A stretch of 8,687 nt of DNA from Caryophanales bacterium UBA4869 (GTDB taxonomy: Bacteria > Bacillota_I > Bacilli_A > RFN20 > CAG-288): positions 32,446 to 41,132 of the forward strand of contig DHDT01000021.1 of NCBI GenBank assembly GCA_002399505.1. The letters are read 5' to 3'. The notes beneath the pieces were generated by a model, which was not told the origin of the DNA, ran no database searches, and saw only the letters and a program-made list of their open reading frames with translations. Shown piece by piece: positions 1-6,237 of this stretch. Position numbers and translations under genes: made by a program. Each line of letters starts with the position of its first letter. Within the stretch, counting starts at the first letter, position 1.

Positions 1-2367
1 AATAACAACGTCTGTGAGATAGCTGAATTGTCACGTGAGGAAATACAGAAGATCAATCCTCTTTTTATTTGTCGAACTATTCCGGAAGATCAGGAAAAAG
101 TCAGCAAATCTCTTGAAAAAGCATATAAGACCGGCAAGAAGATCAGCATTGTCTATCGTACTTTATCAAAATCAGGTGATATCAAATATCTGAGACTCAG
201 TGCCAGAGTCATTATGAAAGATGATGGTGTCAGGCTCACTTATGTCATCTATCTTGATATCAGCAAACAATACAAAAGAGAACTTGCTCTTCAGCAGCTC
301 AATGAAAGAACCCGTCAGATTGTCAATAATGCCCCAGGCGGAGTCTTTAGGTGTCTTCGTGATTCGGATTGGAAGAAGATTGAAGCCAATGACGGCTTCT
401 ATCGTCTTATCGGCTATTCAAAGAAAAAATTCCATGAATTGTTCAATGACTGTGTCATCCGTCTTCTCCATCCTGATGATGTGGAAGTGGTTTTGAAGTC
501 TATTGACTCTCAGCTTAAAAAGAGCAATAATGCCCGTCTTCAGAATCGTCTTATGTGTAAAGACACAACTCGCTGGGTCGATGTCAGAGTAGAAAGAACC
601 TATGATGAAAAAGGCGACGAATACCTCGATTGTATTTTTGTCGATGTGTCAAAAGAAGCTGACTTGAGACAACAGCTTCTCTTGTATAGAAGCTCAAGAA
701 TCAACGGAGTCTTCAGTGTACAGCTAGACAAGTATTTTACTCTTCTTTATGGAAATGACCGTTTCTATAAGATGCATGAATATACAAAAGAGAGTTTTCA
801 GGAGAAACTGAATAACCAATGTTATAAAGATATCTATCCTGACGATATTGCTCATGTAGAGAAACTTCTTTCCGAAACCCTTGATAAAGGCCGAACCTAT
901 CTTGAATGGACGATGAGAATAATCACCGGAAAGAACAACATCCGGCATTTCCTCGTCTGCGGAAATATCCGCAAAGGCAAGGAACGGATCCTCATGGATG
1001 GCGTTGTTCTTGATATCACTGAGCAAAAGAAAAATGAAGAAGCTCTGCGTTCCAGCCGTGAGACTCTCCGAATGACTCTTCTCAATTCCGATATCTCATA
1101 TTGGAATTATGATTTTGCCACTAAGGAAATCATTCAGTCTGATATCACAGCTTTGCATCAGGGACTCACTAATCACGCCAATAATATCCCTGAGTCTCTA
1201 GTCGAAAAAGGAATAGTCCGTTCTGATTCTGTCAAACCTCTGCTTGAAATGTATGACAGATTAAAAAAAGGAGCTAAGAAAGCCTCTGGTGATTTTTGGT
1301 TCACCAGTAATAACAAAAAAGACTATTGGTGTGAACATATCGATTACACCAACACCTTTGATGAAAAAGGAAAGCCTTTGTTTGCCAAAGGGATCGGAAA
1401 AGATGTCACTAAGGAAAAAAGAGCCGAACAGCATTTCAGGGAAGAGCTGGAATATTCGTCAGCTACTCAAAGCGAGAATCTGATCGTCAAGACCAGATGC
1501 AACCTGACGAAGAATATCCTTGAGAGCTATTCTGCCAAGGAAGACGCATCTCTTTCAAAAAGCGGCATTCCCTATACTAAAGCGACTGAAAACCTCTTCT
1601 CTCGCTGCTATACCAAAGAGGATCGAGAAAAACTCCGAGGCTATCTTGACCGTGAGAGAATCATTGAAGCTTTTCAAAACAGCGAGTCCTCATTCAGCTT
1701 TGATTATAGAAGAGTGAAAAACGACGGCAACGTTATCTGGGTCAATACGATTATGAAGATCTATCAAAACCCGGAAACTAAGGACATCATGACTTTCATG
1801 TATACCTTTGATATCAATGAGGAAAAACTCAAGGAAGGCATTATCAAGAACGTCACTGCCGTAGACTATGATTATGTCGGATGCATCAATCTTAAAAGAA
1901 ACACAATCAGACTGTTTATCGGAGATGACAAGAAATCCCATAGTCTTCCTTCTTTTTCAGATGACTATGAAAGAGTTCTCTGTGAAATCAATCGAAAAAT
2001 CGTAGCCCCTATTGATGCCGAACGTTCTATCAGAGATATGAAGATATCCGGCATCAGGAAACATTTGAAAGACAAACAGGTCTTCTCCGCTGTCTATTCT
2101 TTCAACGATGAAAAAGGAGAACCGGTTCAGAAAAGAATCCAGTACAGCTATCTTGACGATTCTCATGAACTTGTTATCTGCACTAGAACTGATGTCACCG
2201 ACATCTTTGAACAGCAGAGAATACAGCAGGAGAATCTTCAGAATGCTCTTCTATTGGCCGAACAGGCCAATAATGCCAAGAGCGATTTCCTTTCAAGAAT
2301 GAGTCATGAGATTAGAACACCGATGAACGGCGATCATCGGTATGTGCACCATCGCCTCTCAGGCTAA
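1..2367 (+). CDS. Multi-PAS sensor histidine kinase, N-terminal part (5' partial, ends by frameshift)
   Basis: Sensory half of a hybrid two-component kinase. The frame is open from base 1, so the true start lies upstream; the TTG at 28 is not a convincing start because it falls inside a PAS-like domain. Six PAS-like units can be counted from their recurring ends: YLDISKQ near base 256, DVSKEA near 643, DITEQKK near 1012, DVTKEKR near 1402, DINEEK near 1810 and DVTDIFEQ near 2191. These end motifs are typical of PAS/PAC modules, which sense small ligands, redox or light; no ligand can be named. No transmembrane segment is visible in this part, so sensing may be cytoplasmic, unless the missing N-terminus carries membrane helices. 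A short coiled linker leads to the HisKA H-box SHEIRTPMNG, with the phospho-acceptor His codon at 2305-2307. After NG the frame runs into 12 unrelated residues and a TAA. Removing one base near 2332 restores NGIIGM and joins it to the next ORF, giving about 1269 residues in the window. Confidence 0.9.
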   Translation, partial: NNNVCEIAELSREEIQKINPLFICRTIPEDQEKVSKSLEKAYKTGKKISIVYRTLSKSGDIKYLRLSARVIMKDDGVRLTYVIYLDISKQYKRELALQQLNERTRQIVNNAPGGVFRCLRDSDWKKIEANDGFYRLIGYSKKKFHELFNDCVIRLLHPDDVEVVLKSIDSQLKKSNNARLQNRLMCKDTTRWVDVRVERTYDEKGDEYLDCIFVDVSKEADLRQQLLLYRSSRINGVFSVQLDKYFTLLYGNDRFYKMHEYTKESFQEKLNNQCYKDIYPDDIAHVEKLLSETLDKGRTYLEWTMRIITGKNNIRHFLVCGNIRKGKERILMDGVVLDITEQKKNEEALRSSRETLRMTLLNSDISYWNYDFATKEIIQSDITALHQGLTNHANNIPESLVEKGIVRSDSVKPLLEMYDRLKKGAKKASGDFWFTSNNKKDYWCEHIDYTNTFDEKGKPLFAKGIGKDVTKEKRAEQHFREELEYSSATQSENLIVKTRCNLTKNILESYSAKEDASLSKSGIPYTKATENLFSRCYTKEDREKLRGYLDRERIIEAFQNSESSFSFDYRRVKNDGNVIWVNTIMKIYQNPETKDIMTFMYTFDINEEKLKEGIIKNVTAVDYDYVGCINLKRNTIRLFIGDDKKSHSLPSFSDDYERVLCEINRKIVAPIDAERSIRDMKISGIRKHLKDKQVFSAVYSFNDEKGEPVQKRIQYSYLDDSHELVICTRTDVTDIFEQQRIQQENLQNALLLAEQANNAKSDFLSRMSHEIRTPMNGDHRYVHHRLSG
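2332..2332 (+). other. Single-base frameshift inside the HisKA H-box
   Basis: Reading ATG AAC GGC and then skipping G2332 gives ATC ATC GGT ATG, i.e. MNGIIGM, the standard continuation of the H-box in hybrid kinases. Keeping the base gives NGDHRYVHHRLSG and a stop at 2367. Base and frame arithmetic place the disruption at about 2329-2335. There is no homopolymer or obvious slippery heptamer here, so a sequencing or assembly error or a real inactivating insertion is more likely than programmed frameshifting. Confidence 0.85.
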
Positions 2368-3811
2368 CGGAGATATGAATCAGATAACTGACTGTCTTAG
2401 CAAAATCGACCTTTCGTCCCGTTTCCTGCTTTCCCTGATCAACGATATCCTCGATATGAGCAGAATCGAAAGCGGAAGAATGACTCTGAAGAGAGAAAGA
2501 ATTCCTTTTGAGGAATTCCTCAACGGAATCAATTCCATCTGTTATACCAATGCCAAGAGAAAAAATATCGAATACGTAAACTCTGTCGATTCCAATATCG
2601 GAAATTATTATTATGGCGATGTTATGAAACTGCAGCAGATTTTTATCAATCTTCTCTCAAATTCAATGAAGTTCACTCCTCCAAATGGAAAAGTTGTCTT
2701 TGATATAAAACAGCTGAAAAGAGATGAATCACACGCTCTCCTTCGCTTTACAGTCAGAGATACCGGATGTGGAATATCAGAAAAATTCCTGCCTTATATC
2801 TTCGATCCGTTTTCCCAGGAACATTCCGGGACTACCTCTATGTATGGAGGAACTGGTCTTGGTTTGGCAATCTGCAAAAACCTAGTCAATATGATGAACG
2901 GCACCATCGATGTTAAAAGCAAAGTCGGGGTCGGAACTGAGTTTGTCGTCACTTTGAAATTAGGAACACCCCTTCACGAAGAACCTAAAAGGAAAGCTTC
3001 TGTCGACTTTACCAAACTCAAAGTTCTGGTTATCGACAGCGATGTAACGACTTGCGAACATATCGCACACATATTTACTGATTTGGGGTCTGAAGCTTCT
3101 TCTTTTTCTGATGAAGACGAAGGAATAGAGGCAATTGTCTCTCCTAACTCTTTTGATTTGATCCTGGTTGATTGGAAAGCCGTACCTTTGGATGGTGTGA
3201 AAATATCAGGAATAATCAGAAAGAAAGTCAGTCCTGATGTCAAGATTGCCTTGATGACATCCGCTGATTGGATTTCTATTGAATCAGAAGCCAAAATAGC
3301 AGGTATTGACTGTATCATCAATAAGCCGATGATCAAATCTTCTCTGGTGGAAGCAGTTGAAGAAATTTACGGCAAAACCAACAGGCATTCTATCTCCTCG
3401 ATGAAGACCGATTTTGATTTCAGGGGAAAGAGAATATTATTGGCCGAAGACCAGAAACTCAATGTAGAAGTGGCTACCCGTCTGATGGAAAAGAAAAACC
3501 TGGTTGTCGAACATGCAGAAAACGGTCTGATGGCTCTTCAGATGTTCAAGGCTACTCCCACTGATTATTATTCCGCTATCCTGATGGATATCAGAATGCC
3601 AGTCATGGATGGATTACAGTCCACGATGGAAATCCGCAATCTGAAAAGAAAAGACGCTAAGAAGATACCGATTATCGCCATGACGGCCAATGCCTTTGAC
3701 GAAGATGTTCACAAGTCTTTGAAAGCCGGCATGAATGCCCATATCGCAAAACCTATAAATCCTAATCTTCTTTTCCAGACTCTTTATGATCTGATAAAAA
3801 CGAAAAACTAG
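2342..3811 (+). CDS. Hybrid histidine kinase, C-terminal part: HisKA remainder, HATPase_c, two receiver domains
   Basis: Catalytic and receiver half of the kinase that starts upstream; numbering is from the ATG at 2342. Residues 1-50 complete the HisKA dimerisation helices (SLINDILDMSRIESGRM). The HATPase_c domain follows, with N-box INLLSNSMKF (N103, N107), G1 box RDTGCGIS (139-146), F-box FDPFSQE (154-160) and G2 box GGTGLGLA (169-176), so ATP binding looks intact. Receiver 1 (about 226-346) has D277 as phospho-acceptor and the Lys of INKPM, but its acidic pair is reduced: VIDSD, with Ser233 where CheY has Asp13. Receiver 2 (about 363-486) is canonical: AED, D416 in LMDIRMPVMDG, AMTANAF and IAKPI. 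The protein stops just after receiver 2, with no HPt or DNA-binding domain, so any phosphorelay partner acts in trans. The ATG at 2342 has no Shine-Dalgarno sequence and is probably not a real start; in an intact gene this would be an internal Met. Its TAG stop overlaps the opposing ZIP gene's stop. Confidence 0.92.
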   Translation: MCTIASQANGDMNQITDCLSKIDLSSRFLLSLINDILDMSRIESGRMTLKRERIPFEEFLNGINSICYTNAKRKNIEYVNSVDSNIGNYYYGDVMKLQQIFINLLSNSMKFTPPNGKVVFDIKQLKRDESHALLRFTVRDTGCGISEKFLPYIFDPFSQEHSGTTSMYGGTGLGLAICKNLVNMMNGTIDVKSKVGVGTEFVVTLKLGTPLHEEPKRKASVDFTKLKVLVIDSDVTTCEHIAHIFTDLGSEASSFSDEDEGIEAIVSPNSFDLILVDWKAVPLDGVKISGIIRKKVSPDVKIALMTSADWISIESEAKIAGIDCIINKPMIKSSLVEAVEEIYGKTNRHSISSMKTDFDFRGKRILLAEDQKLNVEVATRLMEKKNLVVEHAENGLMALQMFKATPTDYYSAILMDIRMPVMDGLQSTMEIRNLKRKDAKKIPIIAMTANAFDEDVHKSLKAGMNAHIAKPINPNLLFQTLYDLIKTKN

Positions 3812-4599
3812 CTTAAGGTGATTTCCAAAATCATCATTATCGCAAAACCTAACATAAAGGAGACAATGCCGTAATGGGCATTGTTTTCTTTTCTGGCCTC
3901 GGGCATGATTTCATCTAAAGTGACATAGATCATGGCGCCGGCTGCGAAAGAAAGAAGCCAGGGAGTCAGTGTCGAAAGTTGAGCTAGGAAAAGTCCGATT
4001 ATGGCGAAGATGGGTTCGACGATTCCGGAAAGTGAACCATAGAGAAAAGCCCGTCCCTTCTTTTCACCTGCTCCTAACATCGGTATTGAGACAGCAGCAC
4101 CTTCGGGAACATTCTGAATGGCGATTCCTATCGCCAGTGAAAGAGCGGCGAAAGAAAGAGGCATACTGCTTGAAGTCAGGGCCAGGCCACAGGCAAAGCC
4201 GACGGCCAGTCCCTCTGGGATGTTGTGGATGGTGACAGCCATCAGAAACTTGAAATTTTTCGGTAGTCTAGTGGTTTTAGGTCCTTCTTCGGTATCGTTT
4301 GATACGTGATAGTGAGGGATGACTTTGTCCATCAGGAAAAGCAGAGCCCCTCCTAAAAGAAAGCCTATTATAGGAGGCAGATAGCTGTAAGAGGGAAAGA
4401 GCTCTTTGCTCTGAACGATGGAGGGGTTGATCAAACCGAAAAGAGAAGCGGCTATCATGATTCCTCCGGCAAAGCCGAGAATCATATCGTTGACTTTGGG
4501 ACCGAAATTCTGTTTGAAGAAAAAAACTAAGGCGGAACCTAAGACTGTTGCGATGAAGATGATACTGATACTGATTATTATCAAACCGTTTACTGTCAT
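3808..4599 (-). CDS. ZIP-family divalent metal transporter (GufA/ZupT-like)
   Basis: Cytoplasmic-membrane transporter that by family moves Zn, Fe or Mn ions into the cytoplasm. It is 263 residues, a normal length for bacterial ZIP proteins. Hydrophobic segments fit eight membrane helices, roughly 5-28, 37-58, 75-92, 116-140, 147-172, 186-206, 211-230 and 243-262. The two signature motifs of the binuclear metal site are present: HNIPEGLAVG (H125, N126, E129) in helix 4 and QNVPEGAAVS (Q162, N163, E166) in helix 5. E195 in SGIVEP of helix 6 matches a further conserved acidic position. A histidine-containing loop (PHYHVS, then an acidic stretch) lies between helices 3 and 4, as in many ZIPs. The ATG overlaps the TGA of the upstream DtxR-family gene as ATGA, and no good Shine-Dalgarno precedes it, so translation is probably coupled. 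Context suggests control by that regulator; the metal (Mn, Fe or Zn) cannot be read from sequence. The stop overlaps the convergent kinase stop. Confidence 0.93.
   Translation of the reverse strand: MTVNGLIIISISIIFIATVLGSALVFFFKQNFGPKVNDMILGFAGGIMIAASLFGLINPSIVQSKELFPSYSYLPPIIGFLLGGALLFLMDKVIPHYHVSNDTEEGPKTTRLPKNFKFLMAVTIHNIPEGLAVGFACGLALTSSSMPLSFAALSLAIGIAIQNVPEGAAVSIPMLGAGEKKGRAFLYGSLSGIVEPIFAIIGLFLAQLSTLTPWLLSFAAGAMIYVTLDEIMPEARKENNAHYGIVSFMLGFAIMMILEITLS
3863..3892 (+). terminator. Intrinsic terminator for the kinase transcript, inside the opposing ZIP gene
   Basis: Perfect 8-bp stem ACAATGCC (3863-3870) and GGCATTGT (3877-3884) around a 6-base loop GTAATG, followed on the + strand by TTTTCTTTT. 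It begins 51 bases after the kinase stop codon. On the - strand the hairpin is followed by a mixed CTCCTTT stretch rather than a U-run, so it should act mainly on rightward transcription. It lies antisense to ZIP codons of about residues 239-246. Confidence 0.7.
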
Positions 4600-4985
4600 T
4601 GTTTTGATTTCTTTCTTTCTTTGTAGAAGAGAGTCTTAAGTCTGTCATAGGTGTCATCGCTTAATACGTGCTCTATTCGGCAGGCATCCTTAGAGGCCGT
4701 TTCTTTTTCTACGCCGATCATTTTGAGTAATCCGGATATTACCCGATGTTTTTCATAAATCTTTTCGGCTATTATTCTGCCTTCCGGTGTCAGAATGAGA
4801 TCTTCTCTGTCAGATACTTCAAGAAGGTTGCCGATTCTGAGTTTCTTGAGGGCAATTGAAACACTGGGCTTACTGAATCCCATGGAAAGAGCAATGTCTA
4901 CGGCATGAACCTTATTGATTCCTTTTGTTTCTTCTAACATGAGAATTCTCTCGAGGTAGTCTTCGCTTGATTCGTTGGTCTCCAT
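4596..4985 (-). CDS. DtxR/MntR-family metal-dependent transcriptional regulator
   Basis: Cytoplasmic metal-sensing repressor of 129 residues: an N-terminal winged helix-turn-helix (about 5-70, recognition region FSKPSVSIALKKL) and a dimerisation/metal domain (about 72-122). There is no C-terminal SH3/FeoA-like domain, as in MntR (about 140 residues). Aligning by eye with Bacillus subtilis MntR puts D9, E12, H80, E105 and H106 on MntR ligands D8, E11, H77, E102 and H103. The MntR E99 position is Cys102 here, in ACRIEHVLSD, as in DtxR (C102, E105, H106). The ligand set is therefore mixed Mn-type and Fe-type, and metal specificity is uncertain. The ATG at 4985 has a good Shine-Dalgarno (GAGGAG at 4994-4999, 8-base spacing). 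A 7-7 inverted repeat just upstream suggests autoregulation. The C-terminal tail is Lys-rich (KERKKSKQ) and is encoded by a short AAAG repeat. It is the first gene of a two-gene operon with the ZIP transporter, its probable target. Confidence 0.93.
   Translation of the reverse strand: METNESSEDYLERILMLEETKGINKVHAVDIALSMGFSKPSVSIALKKLRIGNLLEVSDREDLILTPEGRIIAEKIYEKHRVISGLLKMIGVEKETASKDACRIEHVLSDDTYDRLKTLFYKERKKSKQ
4608..4622. repeat. Short TTTC tandem repeat (AAAG on the coding strand)
   Basis: TTT-C-TTT-C-TTT-C-TTT, nearly four units of a tetranucleotide. It lies in the last codons of the DtxR-family gene and 9 bases upstream of the ZIP start codon. A 4-base unit would shift the frame if its copy number changed; at under four copies it is likely stable. 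Confidence 0.6.
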
Positions 4986-4993
4986 ATCTTTAT

Positions 4994-4999
4994 CTCCTC
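4994..4999 (-). promoter_or_regulatory. Ribosome binding site of the DtxR-family gene
   Basis: GAGGAG on the - strand, 8 bases before the ATG at 4983-4985. It supports that start and directly abuts the inverted repeat at 5000-5017. Confidence 0.8.
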
Positions 5000-5017
5000 A
5001 GTTAGTCTAAACTAACT
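5000..5017. promoter_or_regulatory. Probable DtxR-family operator (inverted repeat)
   Basis: AGTTAGT-CTAA-ACTAACT: perfect 7-base arms around a 4-base spacer, located 15 bases upstream of the DtxR-family start codon. Its TTAG/CTAA content resembles DtxR/MntR-type boxes (TTAGGTTAG-type palindromes). It is likely the site through which the regulator controls its own operon, and possibly the divergent gene about 70 bases away. Confidence 0.65.
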
Positions 5018-5038
5018 AAAATGATTTGTCTATCTTTT

Positions 5039-5067
5039 TGCATAACGGACAAAATAATTTCCATCAA
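5039..5067 (-). promoter_or_regulatory. Candidate promoter of the regulator-ZIP operon
   Basis: On the - strand, TTGATG (5062-5067) and TATGCA (5039-5044) are separated by 17 bases. Start of transcription would be near 5032, placing the inverted repeat at about +15 to +32. The -10 match is modest and other hexamers are possible. Confidence 0.35.
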
Positions 5068-5076
5068 TGATATAAT
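5046..5076 (+). promoter_or_regulatory. Extended -10 promoter of the hydrolase gene
   Basis: A perfect TATAAT at 5071-5076 is preceded by TGA, giving the extended -10 form TGnTATAAT. A weak -35 (CGGACA, 5046-5051) lies at a long 19-base spacing, which extended -10 promoters tolerate. The predicted transcription start, about 5082-5084, is only 2-4 bases before the ATG at 5086. Confidence 0.7.
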
Positions 5077-5085
5077 TTACCCAAG

Positions 5086-6222
5086 ATGAACATAACTACT
5101 TATGTAGAAAAAATTGGAAACCTGTCCTTTGAAGAAAAAAGCTTCTGTGACACTGATGCTTTGATTTTTACTGAAATCTCTTATTTGTTTCTTCATATGT
5201 TTGTTCCGTCAATTCATGAGGAAAAAGAATCTTTTCTTATTAAAGATATTCCTCTGTCTGCCGTCAAAGGACTGACAGTCAACACTCTTCTTCCTAATAA
5301 AAACACCAGATTGATCAAAGCGATGATAAAGTCTAAAAGATATCAGGATGTCGGCTTAGCCGATGAGTGGGAAATCTTTGACAAAGAAAACGACAATCAG
5401 TTTTATGCTGTCACTTTCATTCTCCCGGATAAGACTAGGTTTATCGCCTATCGAGGAACAGATATCACACTGACTGGCTGGCAGGAAGATTTTGATATGG
5501 CCTATATGGATAAGGTTCCTGCTCAGAAAGAAGCACTGGAATACCTGAAAGAAGAATGTTCTAAGTTTTCTGATCCGTTTTATATAGGCGGCCATTCAAA
5601 AGGCGGAAATATGGCAGCTTTTGCTGCCATCTATATGCCCGAATCATTGAATAACAGGCTCATTAAAGCCTATTCTTTTGACGGACCGGGATTTAAAAAC
5701 AGCGATATCTTCTCTTCTTCAAGGTACCGGACTGTCCAAGACCGTTTCTTCAAAGCCATACCCCACGATGATCTTATCGGTGTTCTCCTTCATAATTCCC
5801 CTGATGCCAAAATCATCGATGCTTCTTCTTTTTCGATTCTTCAACATGATCCCTTTGTCTGGAAACTTGATGAAGACGGCAATTTCATCTTCCTTGAGAA
5901 AAGAACTGACAGTTCTTTGAAATCCGAAGAGCTTATCACAAGATGGCTGGCTTCCTTAAGCCATGAAGAGACAGTCATCCTGTCTAAATGTCTGATTGAA
6001 TTGTTAGGTGGCAAGAATGCGACTGTCCATATGATTGAAAAGAAGATTCTTCTTGTTCTTCCTCAGGCCTTAATCGTCTTTTCCAAATATGATAAGAAGA
6101 CGCAGGATTTTTTAGTCGATGCTTTTAAGAAGCTCCTTGGTTTCTTTAAAGACATAAGCAAAGAAAATAAGAAGAAACGTCTTCCGGTTAAGAAAAAGAA
6201 GTTAGAAGCTGTGTCTGACTGA
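5086..6222 (+). CDS. DUF2974 (Mbeg1-like) alpha/beta-hydrolase family protein
   Basis: Protein of 378 residues resembling the DUF2974/Mbeg1-like lipase-type family, whose substrates are unknown. The N-terminal region up to YL (about 1-34, GNLSFEEKSFCDTDALIFTE) matches the family's usual start, which supports the ATG at 5086. A class-3-lipase-like core follows: FIAYRGTD (about 122-129), the nucleophile elbow GGHSKGGNMA with Ser171, then SFDGPGF with Asp199. Candidate catalytic His residues are H227, H236 and H254; H254 lies in QHDPFVW, which I recall as a conserved family motif. The tail from about residue 345 is very Lys-rich. No signal peptide or clear membrane anchor is seen, so it is probably cytoplasmic. 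No Shine-Dalgarno precedes the ATG, and the promoter is so close that the message is probably leaderless. A GNAT gene follows 15 bases downstream and is probably co-transcribed. The fold assignment is good; activity on lipid or another ester is inference. Confidence 0.88.
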   Translation: MNITTYVEKIGNLSFEEKSFCDTDALIFTEISYLFLHMFVPSIHEEKESFLIKDIPLSAVKGLTVNTLLPNKNTRLIKAMIKSKRYQDVGLADEWEIFDKENDNQFYAVTFILPDKTRFIAYRGTDITLTGWQEDFDMAYMDKVPAQKEALEYLKEECSKFSDPFYIGGHSKGGNMAAFAAIYMPESLNNRLIKAYSFDGPGFKNSDIFSSSRYRTVQDRFFKAIPHDDLIGVLLHNSPDAKIIDASSFSILQHDPFVWKLDEDGNFIFLEKRTDSSLKSEELITRWLASLSHEETVILSKCLIELLGGKNATVHMIEKKILLVLPQALIVFSKYDKKTQDFLVDAFKKLLGFFKDISKENKKKRLPVKKKKLEAVSD

Positions 6223-6237
6223 GATAGGAGATCAAAA

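Noticed and set aside
28..30. TTG at 28 as the kinase start codon
   Set aside because: The frame is open from base 1 and the TTG falls within what looks like a PAS-like domain, with no ribosome binding site before it.
724..1085. Reverse-strand open frames inside the kinase
   Set aside because: They overlap strongly conserved PAS coding sequence, resemble no family and lack ribosome binding sites.
2323..2344. Programmed ribosomal frameshift in the kinase
   Set aside because: No slippery heptamer, no run of identical bases and no evident stimulatory hairpin at the site; error or mutation is simpler.
3808..3850. Terminator for the ZIP transcript just past its stop
   Set aside because: T-rich runs occur on the - strand after the stop (TTTTTCGTTTTT), but I find no convincing GC-containing stem in front of them.
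4277..4657. 126-codon reverse-strand frame overlapping the ZIP gene and the end of the regulator
   Set aside because: Composition is rich in Arg and Ser and resembles no family; the other frame encodes an unmistakable ZIP transporter.
5018..5050. -35/-10 pair TAGACA/TAGACT for the regulator
   Set aside because: Spacing is 17, but the resulting start would fall on the ribosome binding site, leaving no usable leader upstream of it.
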